A program made the position numbers and the translations under genes. Below are positions 1 through 8,591 of a stretch of 64,000 bases of DNA, piece after piece; position 1 is the stretch's first letter, and each line of letters begins with the position of its first letter. Under the pieces are notes generated by a model. The model was not told the origin of the DNA. It was given only the letters and a program-made list of their open reading frames with translations, and ran no database searches. The stretch is from BOG-908 sp963692875 (GTDB lineage: Bacteria; Pseudomonadota; Alphaproteobacteria; Acetobacterales; Acetobacteraceae): contig OZ240673.1 in assembly GCA_965198755.1 (NCBI GenBank), positions 3,472,001 through 3,536,000 of the forward strand. The letters run 5' to 3'.

Positions 1-8
1 ACGGTATA

Positions 9-584
9 GTGGCGCACATGGACTCCCGTTCGGCTCTTCTCCGCGCAGCTCTCCGTTTATTTGCCAGCCGAGGCTACGAGGCTGTTGGCGTCCAGGAAAT
101 TGCCTCGGCGACCGGGCTGACGAAGCCAACGCTGTATCACTTCTTCGGAAGCAAGCAGGGCCTATTAGACGCACTGTTTTCCGAATACGCGGCCCAATTG
201 GATCGCGAGATCGCCGAGGCCGCAGTGTACGAGGGTGACCTGCAACATACGCTTGATCGTGTCGCGGCAACCTACATAGATTTCGCTGCCAGGGAGCCAG
301 AAGGTTATGGACTCGAACTGGCACTTTACTTCGCCCCGCGGCAAAGTCCGGCTCGTGCTGTTGCCGCCCAACACTATGCGCGCCGGCAGTCCTTGCTCGA
401 ACGCGTGTTTACGGCGGCGGTCAACGAGCATGGCAACCTACGTGGCCGGCAAAAGCGCTACGCCGTGTCGCTGGTCGGCGTTCTGAACAGCTACATCGCG
501 CTCACGCTCGACGGCGAGGTTATCATCACCGACCGACTGCGGCACGACATCGTCCATCAGTTCAGTCACGGCATCTACTCCTGA
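9..584 (+). CDS. TetR/AcrR family transcriptional regulator
   Basis: A 191-residue DNA-binding repressor of the TetR family. The N-terminal helix-turn-helix is clear at about residues 10-55 (LFASRGYEAVGVQEIA, then GLTKPTLYHFFGSK, the typical recognition-helix pattern). The rest is an all-helical ligand-binding domain with no recognisable ligand signature. The first start is GTG at 9; an ATG at 18 (MDSRS) is equally possible because too little upstream sequence is present to judge a ribosome site. It lies 63 bp upstream of, and in the same direction as, a GH13 glycosidase gene. The gap holds a TACCGGTA palindrome, so local regulation of that gene is plausible but inferred. Confidence 0.9.
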   Translation: MAHMDSRSALLRAALRLFASRGYEAVGVQEIASATGLTKPTLYHFFGSKQGLLDALFSEYAAQLDREIAEAAVYEGDLQHTLDRVAATYIDFAAREPEGYGLELALYFAPRQSPARAVAAQHYARRQSLLERVFTAAVNEHGNLRGRQKRYAVSLVGVLNSYIALTLDGEVIITDRLRHDIVHQFSHGIYS

Positions 585-620
585 GCAAGCGAGCTCGATA
601 AAAAGACCCGACTAGCTTCT

Positions 621-640
621 TAATATACTTACCGGTAGGA
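621..640. promoter_or_regulatory. Candidate TetR-type operator before the GH13 gene
   Basis: The short gap between the TetR gene and the glycosidase gene contains the perfect palindrome TACCGGTA at 630-637, within TTACCGGTAGG, next to an AT-rich TAATATACT stretch (621-629) that could be a -10 region. TetR operators are often short palindromes at such places. Binding by the neighbouring regulator is an inference. Confidence 0.35.
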
Positions 641-647
641 CTATAGC

Positions 648-2003
648 ATGGCGGATATTTCTTGGCCGAGAAACGCGGTCTTCTACCACCTCTTCCCGCT
701 TGGATGTTTGGATGCTCCGTCTCGGCAGCTTCCGGGCGAAGACGTAACGCATCGTCTCCGCGATCTTCAAGGTTGGCTGGACTATCTAGAGGAACTCGGC
801 GTCGATGCGCTACTGCTCGGCCCCGTCATGCAATCCTTGTCGCATGGCTACGACATTGCCGACTACCGCCGAATCGATCGTCGCCTCGGCGATGAAGAGG
901 ATTTTGCAGCCTTTAGCCGTGCCTTGCACGGTCGCGGAATGCGCCTCGTGCTGGACGCCGTGTTCCATCACACCGGGCGGGACTTTCCCGCCTTCCAAGA
1001 TGTACTCAGACACGGCGAAGCCTCAGCCTTTTGCGGGTGGTACCACCTCGACTTCTCGCGCCGCAGCCCCCTCGGCGACGCGTTCTATTACGAGGGTTGG
1101 GCAGGGCACTACGACCTCGTGAAGCTGAACCTCAGCAACGCAGAGGTCAGGAAACACCTGTTTGACGCAGTTGACTACTGGGTTGAGCGGTTCGACGTTG
1201 ACGGCCTGCGCCTTGATGCGGCCGACCGACTGGACCCTGCCTTCAGGGCCGAGCTTGCAGCGCACTGCCAAGCTTCACGGCCGGGTTTTTGGCTGATGGG
1301 TGAGGTGGTTCATGGCGATTACCGGCAATGGGCCGGTCCCGAAGCTCTGTCCTCCACTACGAACTACGAGGCCTACAAGGGGCTCTGGTCCAGTCACAAT
1401 GACAAGAACTACTTCGAGATCGCCTATACGCTGAACCGGCAGTTCGGTCCGGATGGGATCTACCGCGCGCTCGATCTATACAATTTCGCAGATAATCACG
1501 ACGTCGATCGTGTCGCGAGCAGTCTGGCCGACCCCGCGTGCCTATACCCGCTTTACATCCTGCTGATGACCATGCCCGGTCTTCCTTCAATCTACTACGG
1601 CAGCGAGTGGGGTGCTGCCGGGCGGCGGACGCAAACATCAGATGCTGCGTTGCGTCCCGCGTTGCGCCCCGAGATCATGCGTACGGCAGCGGCACACCCG
1701 GAACTGTTCCGCGTACTGCAGGAACTGATCAGGATACGGCATCAGCACGAGGCGCTCCGGTCAGGACGGTATGCACAGCTCCACGTCGCGTCGCAGCAGT
1801 TCAGTTTCATTCGCGGCCGTGGACCTGGCGCGGTCGTCGTGGTGGTGAACGCCTCGGAAACGGAGGCGCAGGTCACACTCGAGATCCCTGAGACGATGCA
1901 GGCAACTGACGTCCTGAACGCAGGCGCTACCTTCGGGGTCTCGACCGGCCAATGCGCGATCGCCATTCCGCCGCGGTGGGGCCGTATCCTCGTCATGGCC
2001 TGA
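648..2003 (+). CDS. Alpha-amylase family (GH13) glycosidase
   Basis: A 451-residue enzyme of glycoside hydrolase family 13, acting on alpha-glucosidic bonds of malto-oligosaccharides or cyclodextrins. The four conserved GH13 regions are present in order: DAVFHH (about residues 103-108), GLRLDAAD with the nucleophile Asp (about 185-192), GEVV with the acid/base Glu (about 217-220), and FADNHD with the transition-state Asp (about 281-286). There is no signal peptide, so it should act in the cytoplasm. The length and the lack of a large N-terminal domain suggest a small neopullulanase, cyclomaltodextrinase or amylosucrase-like enzyme; the substrate cannot be fixed from sequence. It follows a TetR gene and is likely co-regulated with it. 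Confidence 0.9.
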   Translation: MADISWPRNAVFYHLFPLGCLDAPSRQLPGEDVTHRLRDLQGWLDYLEELGVDALLLGPVMQSLSHGYDIADYRRIDRRLGDEEDFAAFSRALHGRGMRLVLDAVFHHTGRDFPAFQDVLRHGEASAFCGWYHLDFSRRSPLGDAFYYEGWAGHYDLVKLNLSNAEVRKHLFDAVDYWVERFDVDGLRLDAADRLDPAFRAELAAHCQASRPGFWLMGEVVHGDYRQWAGPEALSSTTNYEAYKGLWSSHNDKNYFEIAYTLNRQFGPDGIYRALDLYNFADNHDVDRVASSLADPACLYPLYILLMTMPGLPSIYYGSEWGAAGRRTQTSDAALRPALRPEIMRTAAAHPELFRVLQELIRIRHQHEALRSGRYAQLHVASQQFSFIRGRGPGAVVVVVNASETEAQVTLEIPETMQATDVLNAGATFGVSTGQCAIAIPPRWGRILVMA

Positions 2004-2537
2004 GTCCGTGGCGTTCGCTTCCACTCCTCGAGGCGGCGGCCGACATCCTGCGCCTGCTCGGCCATAACCAGCCGCCGGCGGACATGGCGAAGCCGGCGGA
2101 CCAAACTGCTTGACGATGTCCACGTACATCGACCGCGCGCTGCGTCGGTCCAATTAAATCCGCACGTCATCGAAATCACGAACTACGCGCGCGAAGACAG
2201 GCGAGCCGCACCGGGTATTGACCTGTGCAGGCAAGGCAAGCGGTTCTTTTTTGAAAAAAAGAACCGAAAAACTTTTGTTCCCTGGGGTACTAACTGCAGA
2301 AACCTCCGCGACAGCAGGGACAAAAGTTTTTTGCTGCTTTTTTTCAAAAAAGCAGGCCTTGCTTTCTTTCGGCCTCGGAAGTCAGAACCGAAGATCGCTG
2401 GTGTCACTCAGACGCATGGCGGCGTCCAACGCAGTAAACCTTACCCGGGCGTGACTTCCACGCGCCGGTAGCCGGCGAGCGTCGCCCGGCTGTCCTGAAC
2501 TGCCGCGCCGGTTTCGCCCTGCCCACATTTGACGCCG
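2004..2537. other. Intergenic stretch with one composite repeat
   Basis: Between the convergent GH13 and HxlR genes. Apart from the composite repeat at 2231-2370 I see no gene, RNA or hairpin terminator; the first 220 bases contain no ORF with recognisable content. Confidence 0.6.
2231..2370 (-). repeat. AT-arm composite repeat, class I (arms A/D)
   Basis: Left arm GGTTCTTTTTTG/AAAAAAAGAACC, core TGCAGAAACCTCCGCGACAG, right arm GCTGCTTTTTTTC/AAAAAAGCAG ending CCTTGC. It sits between two convergent genes. This copy defines the directional (class I) form in minus orientation. Confidence 0.9.
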
Positions 2538-2990
2538 TCAGGGCGCCTGCATCTCGCGTGGAGCAGCGTCGAACCGCTGGCGGGCATCGCGGATGGCGGC
2601 GTAGCTTTCGTCGGCCCACCCGACCAGGGCAGCCAGCGGTTTCAGCACGGACAGCCCGAGCGGCGACAGGCTGTATTGCACCTTAGGCGGCTTGGTCGGG
2701 AACACCTGCCGGTCCGCCAACCCGTCGCGCTCCAGGTCGCGCAGGGTCTGGGTTAGCATGCGCTTGGAGATGTCCGGGATCGCGCGGTGGAGTTCGCTGA
2801 AGCGCCGCGGGCGAGACGCCAGCGCGACCAATGCCAGCAGCGTCCACTTGTCGCCAATACGGTTGAGCACGTTGCGCACCGGACAGGCTGCCGCGTCGAA
2901 GCCCGCGTCCTGCCAGGCGTCGAAGACCGAACCAAGAGGCAGCCCGTCGCTCGGAGAGGGCACTTCCAGGTCACCTGGAGCGGAAATCAT
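2538..2990 (-). CDS. HxlR-family winged-helix transcriptional regulator
   Basis: A 150-residue MarR-like winged-helix protein of the HxlR family. The signature is clear: CPVRNVLNRIGDKWTLL, then RRFSELHRAIPDISKRMLTQTLRDLERDGL, then the wing VQYSLSPLG. The conserved Cys at the start of the domain is present; in redox-sensing HxlR proteins this Cys is the sensor, so reactive-electrophile or quinone sensing is possible. The start is supported by a strong GGAGG just upstream. It is divergent from an NmrA/quinone-reductase-like gene, the same pairing seen for E. coli ytfH/ytfG, which suggests it controls that gene. Confidence 0.92.
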   Translation of the reverse strand: MISAPGDLEVPSPSDGLPLGSVFDAWQDAGFDAAACPVRNVLNRIGDKWTLLALVALASRPRRFSELHRAIPDISKRMLTQTLRDLERDGLADRQVFPTKPPKVQYSLSPLGLSVLKPLAALVGWADESYAAIRDARQRFDAAPREMQAP

Positions 2991-3032
2991 GCCTCCTTAC
3001 ATCGCACAATGGCGGTCCTTAATCAATACCTC

Positions 3033-3046
3033 GTCTCTGAAGAGAC
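3033..3046. promoter_or_regulatory. Candidate HxlR operator (GTCTCT-GA-AGAGAC)
   Basis: A perfect 6-bp inverted repeat with a 2-bp spacer lies in the 73-bp divergent gap between the HxlR gene and the SDR gene. Its position suits control of both promoters. No binding data; inference from position and symmetry. Confidence 0.35.
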
Positions 3047-3063
3047 CCAATGGGGAACCCGCC

Positions 3064-3960
3064 ATGTCCGTATCAACTTCGCCTCGCCTCCTCGTCACCG
3101 GCGCCACCGGCCAGCTCGGCAGCCTCGTCATCGAAGCGCTGCTCAAGACCACCCAAGCTGCCGAGATCGCCGGCCTAGTTCGCAAGGGCGTGGACGGCCC
3201 TCAAGCGAAGGCGAGGCGGCTGGAGGAGCGGGGCGTCCAGACGCGCAGCGCCGACTACGACGATCCCGCTTCGCTGAGGGCAGCGTTCGCCGGTGTCGAA
3301 CGGCTGCTGTTCATCTCCTCCAGCGCCATGGAGGGCCGAGTGACGCAACACCGCAACGTGGTCGAGGCGGCCAGGGCGGCCGGCGTGTCGCTGATCGCCT
3401 ACACCAGCATCCTGCACGCTGACCGCTCGCCGCTGAGTCTGGCGGAGGATCATCGCCAGACCGAGGCCCTGCTGGCCCGGTCAGGCGTCCCCTTCGTCCT
3501 GCTCCGCAACAGCTGGTACACCGAGAACTACATGGCCAGCCTTCCCGCGGCTCTCGCACACGACGCCTTGCTGGGGGCGGCGGGAGAGGGGCGCATCGCG
3601 TCGGCCGCCCGTGCCGATTACGCCGCCGCGGCCGCCGCTGTGCTGGTGTCGGAGACCGAGCAGGCCGGCCGAACCTACGAGCTCGCCGGGGACACAGCCT
3701 ACACCCTGGCAGAGCTTGCGGCGGAGGTGTCGCGTCAGACGGGCCTGGCGATCAGCTACAAGAACCTGCCGGAGGCCGACTTCAAGGCCGCGCTCCTGGG
3801 CGCCGGCCTGCCTCCAGGTCTGGCGGCCCTGCTCTCCGACAGCGACGCGGGCGCGGCCAAAGGCGCCCTGTTCGACGACAGCCGCGATCTGAGCCGCCTG
3901 ATTGGGCGCCCCACCATTCCCCTGGCCGAAAGCATCCGCAAGGCGCTCCAGGCGGCGTGA
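3064..3960 (+). CDS. NAD(P)-binding NmrA-like SDR, quinone oxidoreductase type 2-like
   Basis: A 298-residue atypical short-chain dehydrogenase with an N-terminal Rossmann motif TGATGQLG (about residues 11-18), an extended acidic turn, and the NmrA-like pattern LLFISSS followed by AYTSILHAD. It resembles E. coli QOR2 (YtfG), an NADPH-dependent quinone reductase lacking the usual SDR Tyr-Lys pair. The start at ATG 3064 places the Rossmann motif at the expected distance from the N-terminus; in-frame sequence extends upstream but would run through the divergent promoter. The HxlR regulator next to it supports a role in quinone or aldehyde stress. Confidence 0.85.
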   Translation: MSVSTSPRLLVTGATGQLGSLVIEALLKTTQAAEIAGLVRKGVDGPQAKARRLEERGVQTRSADYDDPASLRAAFAGVERLLFISSSAMEGRVTQHRNVVEAARAAGVSLIAYTSILHADRSPLSLAEDHRQTEALLARSGVPFVLLRNSWYTENYMASLPAALAHDALLGAAGEGRIASAARADYAAAAAAVLVSETEQAGRTYELAGDTAYTLAELAAEVSRQTGLAISYKNLPEADFKAALLGAGLPPGLAALLSDSDAGAAKGALFDDSRDLSRLIGRPTIPLAESIRKALQAA

Positions 3961-4033
3961 TGCGGGCCCAAACCTCCGCGAGGGCGGCGCGCGGCCGTCC
4001 CAGCGCGCGACGCACAAGAAAAGGAGCTTCCCG

Positions 4034-4663
4034 ATGGCAAGACCCATCCTGCATTACGTCTACGATCCGCTCTGCGGTTGGTGCTACGCGGCCGAGCCGC
4101 TGATCCAGGCGGCCGCTGCTGCCGGTATCCCGATCATGCTGCATGGCGGCGGGCTATGGGAGCGGCCTGTCCATGCGCCCGAAGCCAAGCGCCGCATGAT
4201 GCGCTCCACTGACGGCCGCATCGCCGAACTCACCGGCCAAGTGTTCGGGGCCGCCTACCTGGACGGCCTCCTCGTCGACCCAGCAACGATCTGGCATTCA
4301 CGGCCGACCATTGCGGCCGTCCTCGCGGCGGATCAGCTTCAGAGTGGGCAGGGCCTGGCGCTGATGTCCGCCATCCAGCGGGCGCACTACGTGGACGGAC
4401 GCCGGGTCGTTCAGGATCAGGTCCTGACTGACCTTGCGGGTTCAATCGGCCTTGATGCCACCGCGTTCGCTGCTGCGCTGCAGCATGTGGCCGTCGATCA
4501 GCATGTCCAGCACACGCGTGGGCTCATGGACGAGTTTGATCTTCATGGCTTCCCAGCGTTTCTGGTGCAGCACGTCGAGACCTACGCGCGCTTGCCGCAC
4601 GAGAGGTTTTACGGTCAGCCTGATACCTTCCTGGCAACATTGAAGGCAGGGTCCGTTGCATGA
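4034..4663 (+). CDS. DsbA-family thioredoxin-fold protein
   Basis: A 209-residue cytosolic DsbA-like protein. A CGWC redox motif lies at about residues 13-16 (YDPLCGWCYA), followed by a helical insertion and the cis-Pro strand GFPAFLV near residue 175. There is no signal peptide, so it is closer to the FrnE/HCCA-isomerase branch than to periplasmic DsbA. AAGGAG sits 8 bases before the chosen ATG. It lies 73 bp after the SDR gene in the same direction, so they may share a transcript. The substrate is unknown. Confidence 0.88.
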   Translation: MARPILHYVYDPLCGWCYAAEPLIQAAAAAGIPIMLHGGGLWERPVHAPEAKRRMMRSTDGRIAELTGQVFGAAYLDGLLVDPATIWHSRPTIAAVLAADQLQSGQGLALMSAIQRAHYVDGRRVVQDQVLTDLAGSIGLDATAFAAALQHVAVDQHVQHTRGLMDEFDLHGFPAFLVQHVETYARLPHERFYGQPDTFLATLKAGSVA

Positions 4664-4791
4664 CATGGCGCCGTCAGTTGACGGGACTGGACTGCGTCGG
4701 CCGCGTCCTCGCGGCGCTTGCCTTGGCGCAACGAGGGTGACAGCATCCGCATGGTCGAGCGGTTTGCAGCGACATTGTCGGCTCACGACTT

Positions 4792-4987
4792 ATACCAACT
4801 GGCGTCTATGCTGATTCACAGATAGCAAGCAGTCTTTTTTGAAAAAAAGTACCAAAAAACTTTTCACTCCGCTGTCGCGCGCTCTCCGGAAAGGTTCGCG
4901 ACAGCGGAGTCAAAAGTTTTTTGTTTCTTCCTTCAAAAAGAAGGCTTCGCTTGCTTCGGAACGGTCAACCTTCAGGCTGGTTGGTAT
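4792..4987. repeat. Extended composite repeat bounded by ATACCAAC / GTTGGTAT
   Basis: The class II composite repeat at 4825-4956 is embedded in a longer unit with inverted ends, ATACCAACTGGC at the left and GGCTGGTTGGTAT at the right. The same flanks recur around the copy at 26325-26523, so this is a larger repeated unit and not random flank. Confidence 0.75.
4825..4956. repeat. AT-arm composite repeat, class II
   Basis: The left arm is a variant of A (GTCTTTTTTG/AAAAAAAGTACC) and the right arm ends AAGGCTTCGCTTGC. The core CTGTCGCGCGCTCTCC/GGTTCGCGACAG folds on itself. Confidence 0.85.
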
Positions 4988-5472
4988 TACCAGCCTTTGC
5001 CGCGCTGTTTGCCGCAGACTCTATCAATCAACGAGCTAGCGCCATCCTGGCTCCGGATGGCGTCGGCGCAAGGCAGGCATCGTCGACTTGTTCGCTAGTC
5101 CTCTGCGCGCCATGCCTGATATATGTGTAACGATCGGGACTGCGCCGACCGCGCCGCCGCCAGCGTTGTCTACATCGACACACAGACCGCTCCTTATCTC
5201 CGCGTTCCGGCAACAGGCGCGTACTGCGCTTCACGTCGCGCGATATTCCCACCGTGAAAGGTGGCCTATCAGTGAGCACTGGGGCATGGGCGACATCGCT
5301 GGCATATTGGCCTAACTTAGATAGGCGTAGGCCGCAACGGAGGCTTTGACATTGCACAAGCCTGGTGACCGACCGCCACGATGATGGTTCATTGCCGATG
5401 GACACTTGCCAGACGTTCGCACACGGTCTGCCTGGTTTGCGGCACATAGCTGATGGTGCGTCATGTGGGAGA

Positions 5473-5540
5473 GTCCGCGACAGCGCGGACAAAGTTTTTG
5501 CTTCTTCTTCTTCAAAAAAAGAAGTGCTTGCTTTCTTTCT
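5473..5540 (-). repeat. AT-arm composite repeat, right half only
   Basis: Only the CCGCGACAG core end and the right arm (GCTTCTTCTTCTTC/AAAAAAAGAAG) remain, ending 12 bases before the SDR start codon. Confidence 0.7.
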
Positions 5541-5552
5541 TGGGAGTTCCTC

Positions 5553-6449
5553 ATGCCGATTGATCTAACTGGCCGCGTGGCCATCGTAACAGGCGCAGGC
5601 GGCGGCCTGGGCCGCGCGCACGCGAAGCTGCTGGCGAAGCGTGGTGCGAAGGTGGTGGTGAACGATCTGGGCGGCGCGGTGACAGGCGCCGGCGGGTCCA
5701 TCTCCGCGGCGCAGGGCGTGGCAGACGAGATTGCGGCGGCCGGCGGCGAGGCGATGGCCAACGGCGCGTCGGTGGCCGATCAGGCGCAGGTGCAGGAGAT
5801 GGTGCAGGCGGCGATGCAGCGTTGGGGCCGGGTGGACATATTGGTGAACAATGCCGGCATATTGCGCGACAAGTCGTTCGCCAAGATGGACATGGACGAT
5901 TTCCGCCTGGTGGTGGACGTGCATTTGATGGGCGCGGCGTACTGTACGAAGGCGGTGTGGGACATCATGCGCGCGCAGAATTACGGGCGGGTGGTGATGA
6001 CGACCTCGTCCAGCGGGTTGTACGGCAATTTCGGTCAGGCGAACTACAGTGCGGCGAAGATGGCGCTGGTGGGGTTGATGCAGACGCTCGCAATCGAGGG
6101 GCAGAAGAACGGCATACGGGTGAACTGCCTGGCGCCGACGGCGGCGACGCGGATGATGGAGGGGGTGATACCGGCGGAGTTGCTGGGCAGACTGACGCCG
6201 GAGTCGGTGAGCCCGGGCGTGCTGGCGCTGGTGGCAGAGGACGCGCCGACGCGGACAATTCTGTGTGCTGGTGCGGGCAGCTTCGAACAGGCGCATGTGA
6301 CGCTGACGCGTGGGATCTACATTGGGATTGGGGAGGACGCGGCGGAGATTGTGGCGGCGCGGATGGTGGAGATTGGAGGCGTGGACGGGTCAGTGGTGCC
6401 GGAGAACTCTTGGGCGCAGGGGAAGAGTGAGTTGGAGAAGGCGGGGTAG
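5553..6449 (+). CDS. SDR-family dehydrogenase, 3-hydroxyacyl-CoA dehydrogenase-like
   Basis: A 298-residue classical SDR with TGAGGGLG nucleotide binding (about residues 13-20), NNAG (about 97-100) and the YSAAK catalytic Tyr-Lys (about 167-171). The longer N-terminal half with VVVNDLGG, and overall pattern, match the (3R)-hydroxyacyl-CoA dehydrogenase domain of peroxisomal multifunctional enzyme 2 and its bacterial relatives, so a role in fatty-acyl-CoA oxidation is likely. In-frame sequence continues upstream through the repeat, but ATG 5553 with GGGAG 7 bases upstream is the credible start. Confidence 0.88.
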   Translation: MPIDLTGRVAIVTGAGGGLGRAHAKLLAKRGAKVVVNDLGGAVTGAGGSISAAQGVADEIAAAGGEAMANGASVADQAQVQEMVQAAMQRWGRVDILVNNAGILRDKSFAKMDMDDFRLVVDVHLMGAAYCTKAVWDIMRAQNYGRVVMTTSSSGLYGNFGQANYSAAKMALVGLMQTLAIEGQKNGIRVNCLAPTAATRMMEGVIPAELLGRLTPESVSPGVLALVAEDAPTRTILCAGAGSFEQAHVTLTRGIYIGIGEDAAEIVAARMVEIGGVDGSVVPENSWAQGKSELEKAG

Positions 6450-6450
6450 G

Positions 6451-6594
6451 CAAGGAAGCAAGCGCTTCTTTTTCGAGAGAAAGAAGCAAATAGCTTTTGT
6501 TGCGGCTGTCGCGGTTCTTTCCGGTGAGCGCGCGACAGCGGAGTCAAAAGTCTTTTGGTTCTTTTCTTCAGGAAAGAACTGCTTGCTTACCTTG
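6451..6594. repeat. AT-arm composite repeat, class II (arms B/A)
   Basis: It lies between the convergent SDR and proA genes, starting right after the SDR stop and overlapping the last codons of proA at its right end. The core GGCTGTCGCGG...CGCGCGACAGCGG pairs with itself. Confidence 0.85.
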
Positions 6595-7843
6595 TCTGCC
6601 CGCTGCCCACGACCTGATACCGGAAACACGTCAACTGCTCCGGCCCCACCGGCCCGCGCGCGTGGATGCGGCCGGTGGCGATGCCGACCTCCGCGCCGAA
6701 GCCGAACTCGCCGCCGTCGCAGAACTGGGTGGACGCGTTCCACATCGTTACCGCGCTGTCCACGCCGGAGAGGAAGGCGGCAGCCGCGTCGGCATCTTCG
6801 GTGATGATGGCGTCCGTGTGTGCGCTGCCGAAGCGGACTATGTGGGTGAGTGCTGCGGGTAAATCGTCCACCACGGCGATTGACAGCACGCTGTCCAGCC
6901 ACTCGGTGGCGAAGTCTGCATCGGTGGCGGGCGGCAAATGCGGCAACAGGGCGCGGGCGCGGGAGTCGGCGCGGAAGCCGCAGCCGAGCGCTGCGAGGTC
7001 GGCGACCAGGTGCGGCAACAGGGTGGGGGCGACGGCGGCGTCGATCAGCAGGGTTTCGGTGGCGCCGCAGATGCCGGTGCGGCGCATCTTGGCGTTGGCG
7101 AGGATGCGGCGCGCCATGTCGTGGTTGGCGGCGGCGTGGACGTAGGTGTGGCAGAGTCCGTCGGCGTGTGCCAGGACGGGCACCTGCGCTTCGCCCTGCA
7201 CGCGGGTGACGAGCGAGCGGCCGCCGCGGGGGATGATGAGGTCGATGCCGCCGCTGGCGGCCAGCATGTCGGCCACCAGCGCGCGGTCGGTGCCGGGGAC
7301 GATCTGCACACAGTCTGCCGGCAGGCCGGCGGCGGCCAGACCCTCGGTGATGGCGGCGTGGATGGCGCCGGCGCTGGCGAAACTGTCCGAGCCGCCGCGC
7401 AGGATGACGGCGTTGCCGGATTTGAGGCAGATGCCGGCGGCGTCCGCGCCCACGTTGGGGCGGCTTTCGTAGATCATGCCGATGACGCCGATGGGGGTGG
7501 GCACGCGGCGGATGTGCAGGCCGTTGGGGCGGGTCCACTCGGCGAGCACGCGGTCGAGCGGGTCGGGCAGATCGGCGAGTTGCTCCAGCCCGGCGGCCAT
7601 CGCGTCCAGGCGCGCGGGGTTGAGCGTGAGGCGGTCGCGGAAGGCTTCGCCGGCGGAGGCGGCTGCGAGGTCGGACGCGTTGGCGGCCAGGATGGCCGGC
7701 GCTTGGCGGCGCAAGGCGGCGGCGGCCTGGCGGAGGGCTGCGTCGCGGCGGGCGCCGGGTGTTGCGGCGAGCGTGCGAGCGGCGGCGCGGGCCTGGCGCG
7801 TGAGGCGGTCCATGCAGGACGGGGCGGCGGCGTGCGTGTCCAT
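6587..7843 (-). CDS. proA: Gamma-glutamyl phosphate reductase
   Basis: Catalyses the NADPH-dependent reduction of gamma-glutamyl phosphate to glutamate semialdehyde, the second step of proline synthesis, in the cytoplasm. The 418-residue length fits the family. Diagnostic segments are GVIGMIYESRPNV, LKSGNAVILRGG and the catalytic Cys in RRTGICGATETLL, with FGFGAEVGIATGRIHARGPVG near the C-terminus. I chose ATG 7843 (MDTHAAAP); an internal ATG at 7813 is possible. The more upstream in-frame region overlaps the divergent yceI-like gene and is not coding. proB is not adjacent here. Confidence 0.96.
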   Translation of the reverse strand: MDTHAAAPSCMDRLTRQARAAARTLAATPGARRDAALRQAAAALRRQAPAILAANASDLAAASAGEAFRDRLTLNPARLDAMAAGLEQLADLPDPLDRVLAEWTRPNGLHIRRVPTPIGVIGMIYESRPNVGADAAGICLKSGNAVILRGGSDSFASAGAIHAAITEGLAAAGLPADCVQIVPGTDRALVADMLAASGGIDLIIPRGGRSLVTRVQGEAQVPVLAHADGLCHTYVHAAANHDMARRILANAKMRRTGICGATETLLIDAAVAPTLLPHLVADLAALGCGFRADSRARALLPHLPPATDADFATEWLDSVLSIAVVDDLPAALTHIVRFGSAHTDAIITEDADAAAAFLSGVDSAVTMWNASTQFCDGGEFGFGAEVGIATGRIHARGPVGPEQLTCFRYQVVGSGQTR

Positions 7844-7961
7844 CGCGCGAGGTTTACGCCGGACGGTGAAAGTGGCAACCGTTGTCGTGTTGCGTGGCAG
7901 CATTGCTGTGGCTCGCCACGTCCGCCCCGGCCAATCCGGCCCCGGTCTCGGGAGATCGCCC

Positions 7962-8588
7962 ATGACGAAACGCCTCGCCGCCCCCGCGCTGGCCATCGCA
8001 GCGCTGCTGCTGCCGTGCTGCGCGCAGATCCTGCAGGCCGCGACCACGCCGCCGACGCACGACGCGTCGAAGGTCAAGGCCGGCACTTACAGCGTCGATC
8101 CGAACCACACGCAGGTCATCTTCGATGTGCTGCATTTGGGCTTCACGCAGTACTACGGCAACTTCTCCGGGGTGTCCGGCAACCTGTCGGTGGTGCCGAA
8201 GAACCCGGCTAGCATGGCGGTGACGATCAGCGTGCCGGTGGCATCCGTGATGACGACCAGCGCCAAGCTGAACGACGAGCTGAAGAGTGCCGACTGGCTG
8301 GACGTGGCGCACTACCCGACGATGCTGTTCCGCTCGGAAAAGGTGACGCCGACCGGCCCGGGGACCGCGGACGTGACCGGCACGCTGACGCTGCACGGCT
8401 ACGCCAAGCCGGTGACGCTGCACGCGACGTTCGTCGGCGCCGGGGTGAACCCGCTGGACCGCAAGCAGACGGTGGGCTTCCAGTTGAGCGGCACGCTGAA
8501 GCGGAGCGATTTCGGGGTGACGAAATACGTGCCGCTGGTGAGCGACGAGGTGACGCTGACGATTGCGGCGGCGTTCGAGAAGAGCTGA
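7962..8588 (+). CDS. YceI-family periplasmic lipid-binding protein
   Basis: A 208-residue protein with a Sec signal peptide (basic MTKR, hydrophobic core APALAIAALLLPCCA, cleavage near residue 27) followed by a YceI lipocalin-like barrel. Typical stretches are GTYSVDPNHTQVIFDVLHLGF, DWLDVAHYPTMLF and the C-terminal VTLTIAAAFEKS. YceI proteins bind polyisoprenoids or other amphiphiles in the periplasm. GGGAG is 9 bases before ATG. It is divergent from proA across 118 bp, one of the few gaps in this window without a composite repeat. Confidence 0.92.
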   Translation: MTKRLAAPALAIAALLLPCCAQILQAATTPPTHDASKVKAGTYSVDPNHTQVIFDVLHLGFTQYYGNFSGVSGNLSVVPKNPASMAVTISVPVASVMTTSAKLNDELKSADWLDVAHYPTMLFRSEKVTPTGPGTADVTGTLTLHGYAKPVTLHATFVGAGVNPLDRKQTVGFQLSGTLKRSDFGVTKYVPLVSDEVTLTIAAAFEKS

Positions 8589-8591
8589 GAA

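Larger units (their letters stand above)
4664..5552. other. Intergenic stretch with two composite repeats
   Basis: About 890 bp without a recognisable gene. It holds an extended composite repeat (4792-4987) and a half repeat (5473-5540). Between them, 4990-5470 has short open frames on both strands but no family signature I recognise. Confidence 0.6.

Noticed and set aside
2231..2370. Reading the composite repeats simply as rho-independent terminators
   Set aside because: They also occupy divergent gaps and lie just before start codons, and the arms have long inverted complementarity beyond a terminator stem. Termination activity on some transcripts remains possible.
5000..5460. Possible transposase or gene remnant
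   Set aside because: Several short frames exist on both strands, but none contains a motif I can identify; left as unassigned intergenic DNA.
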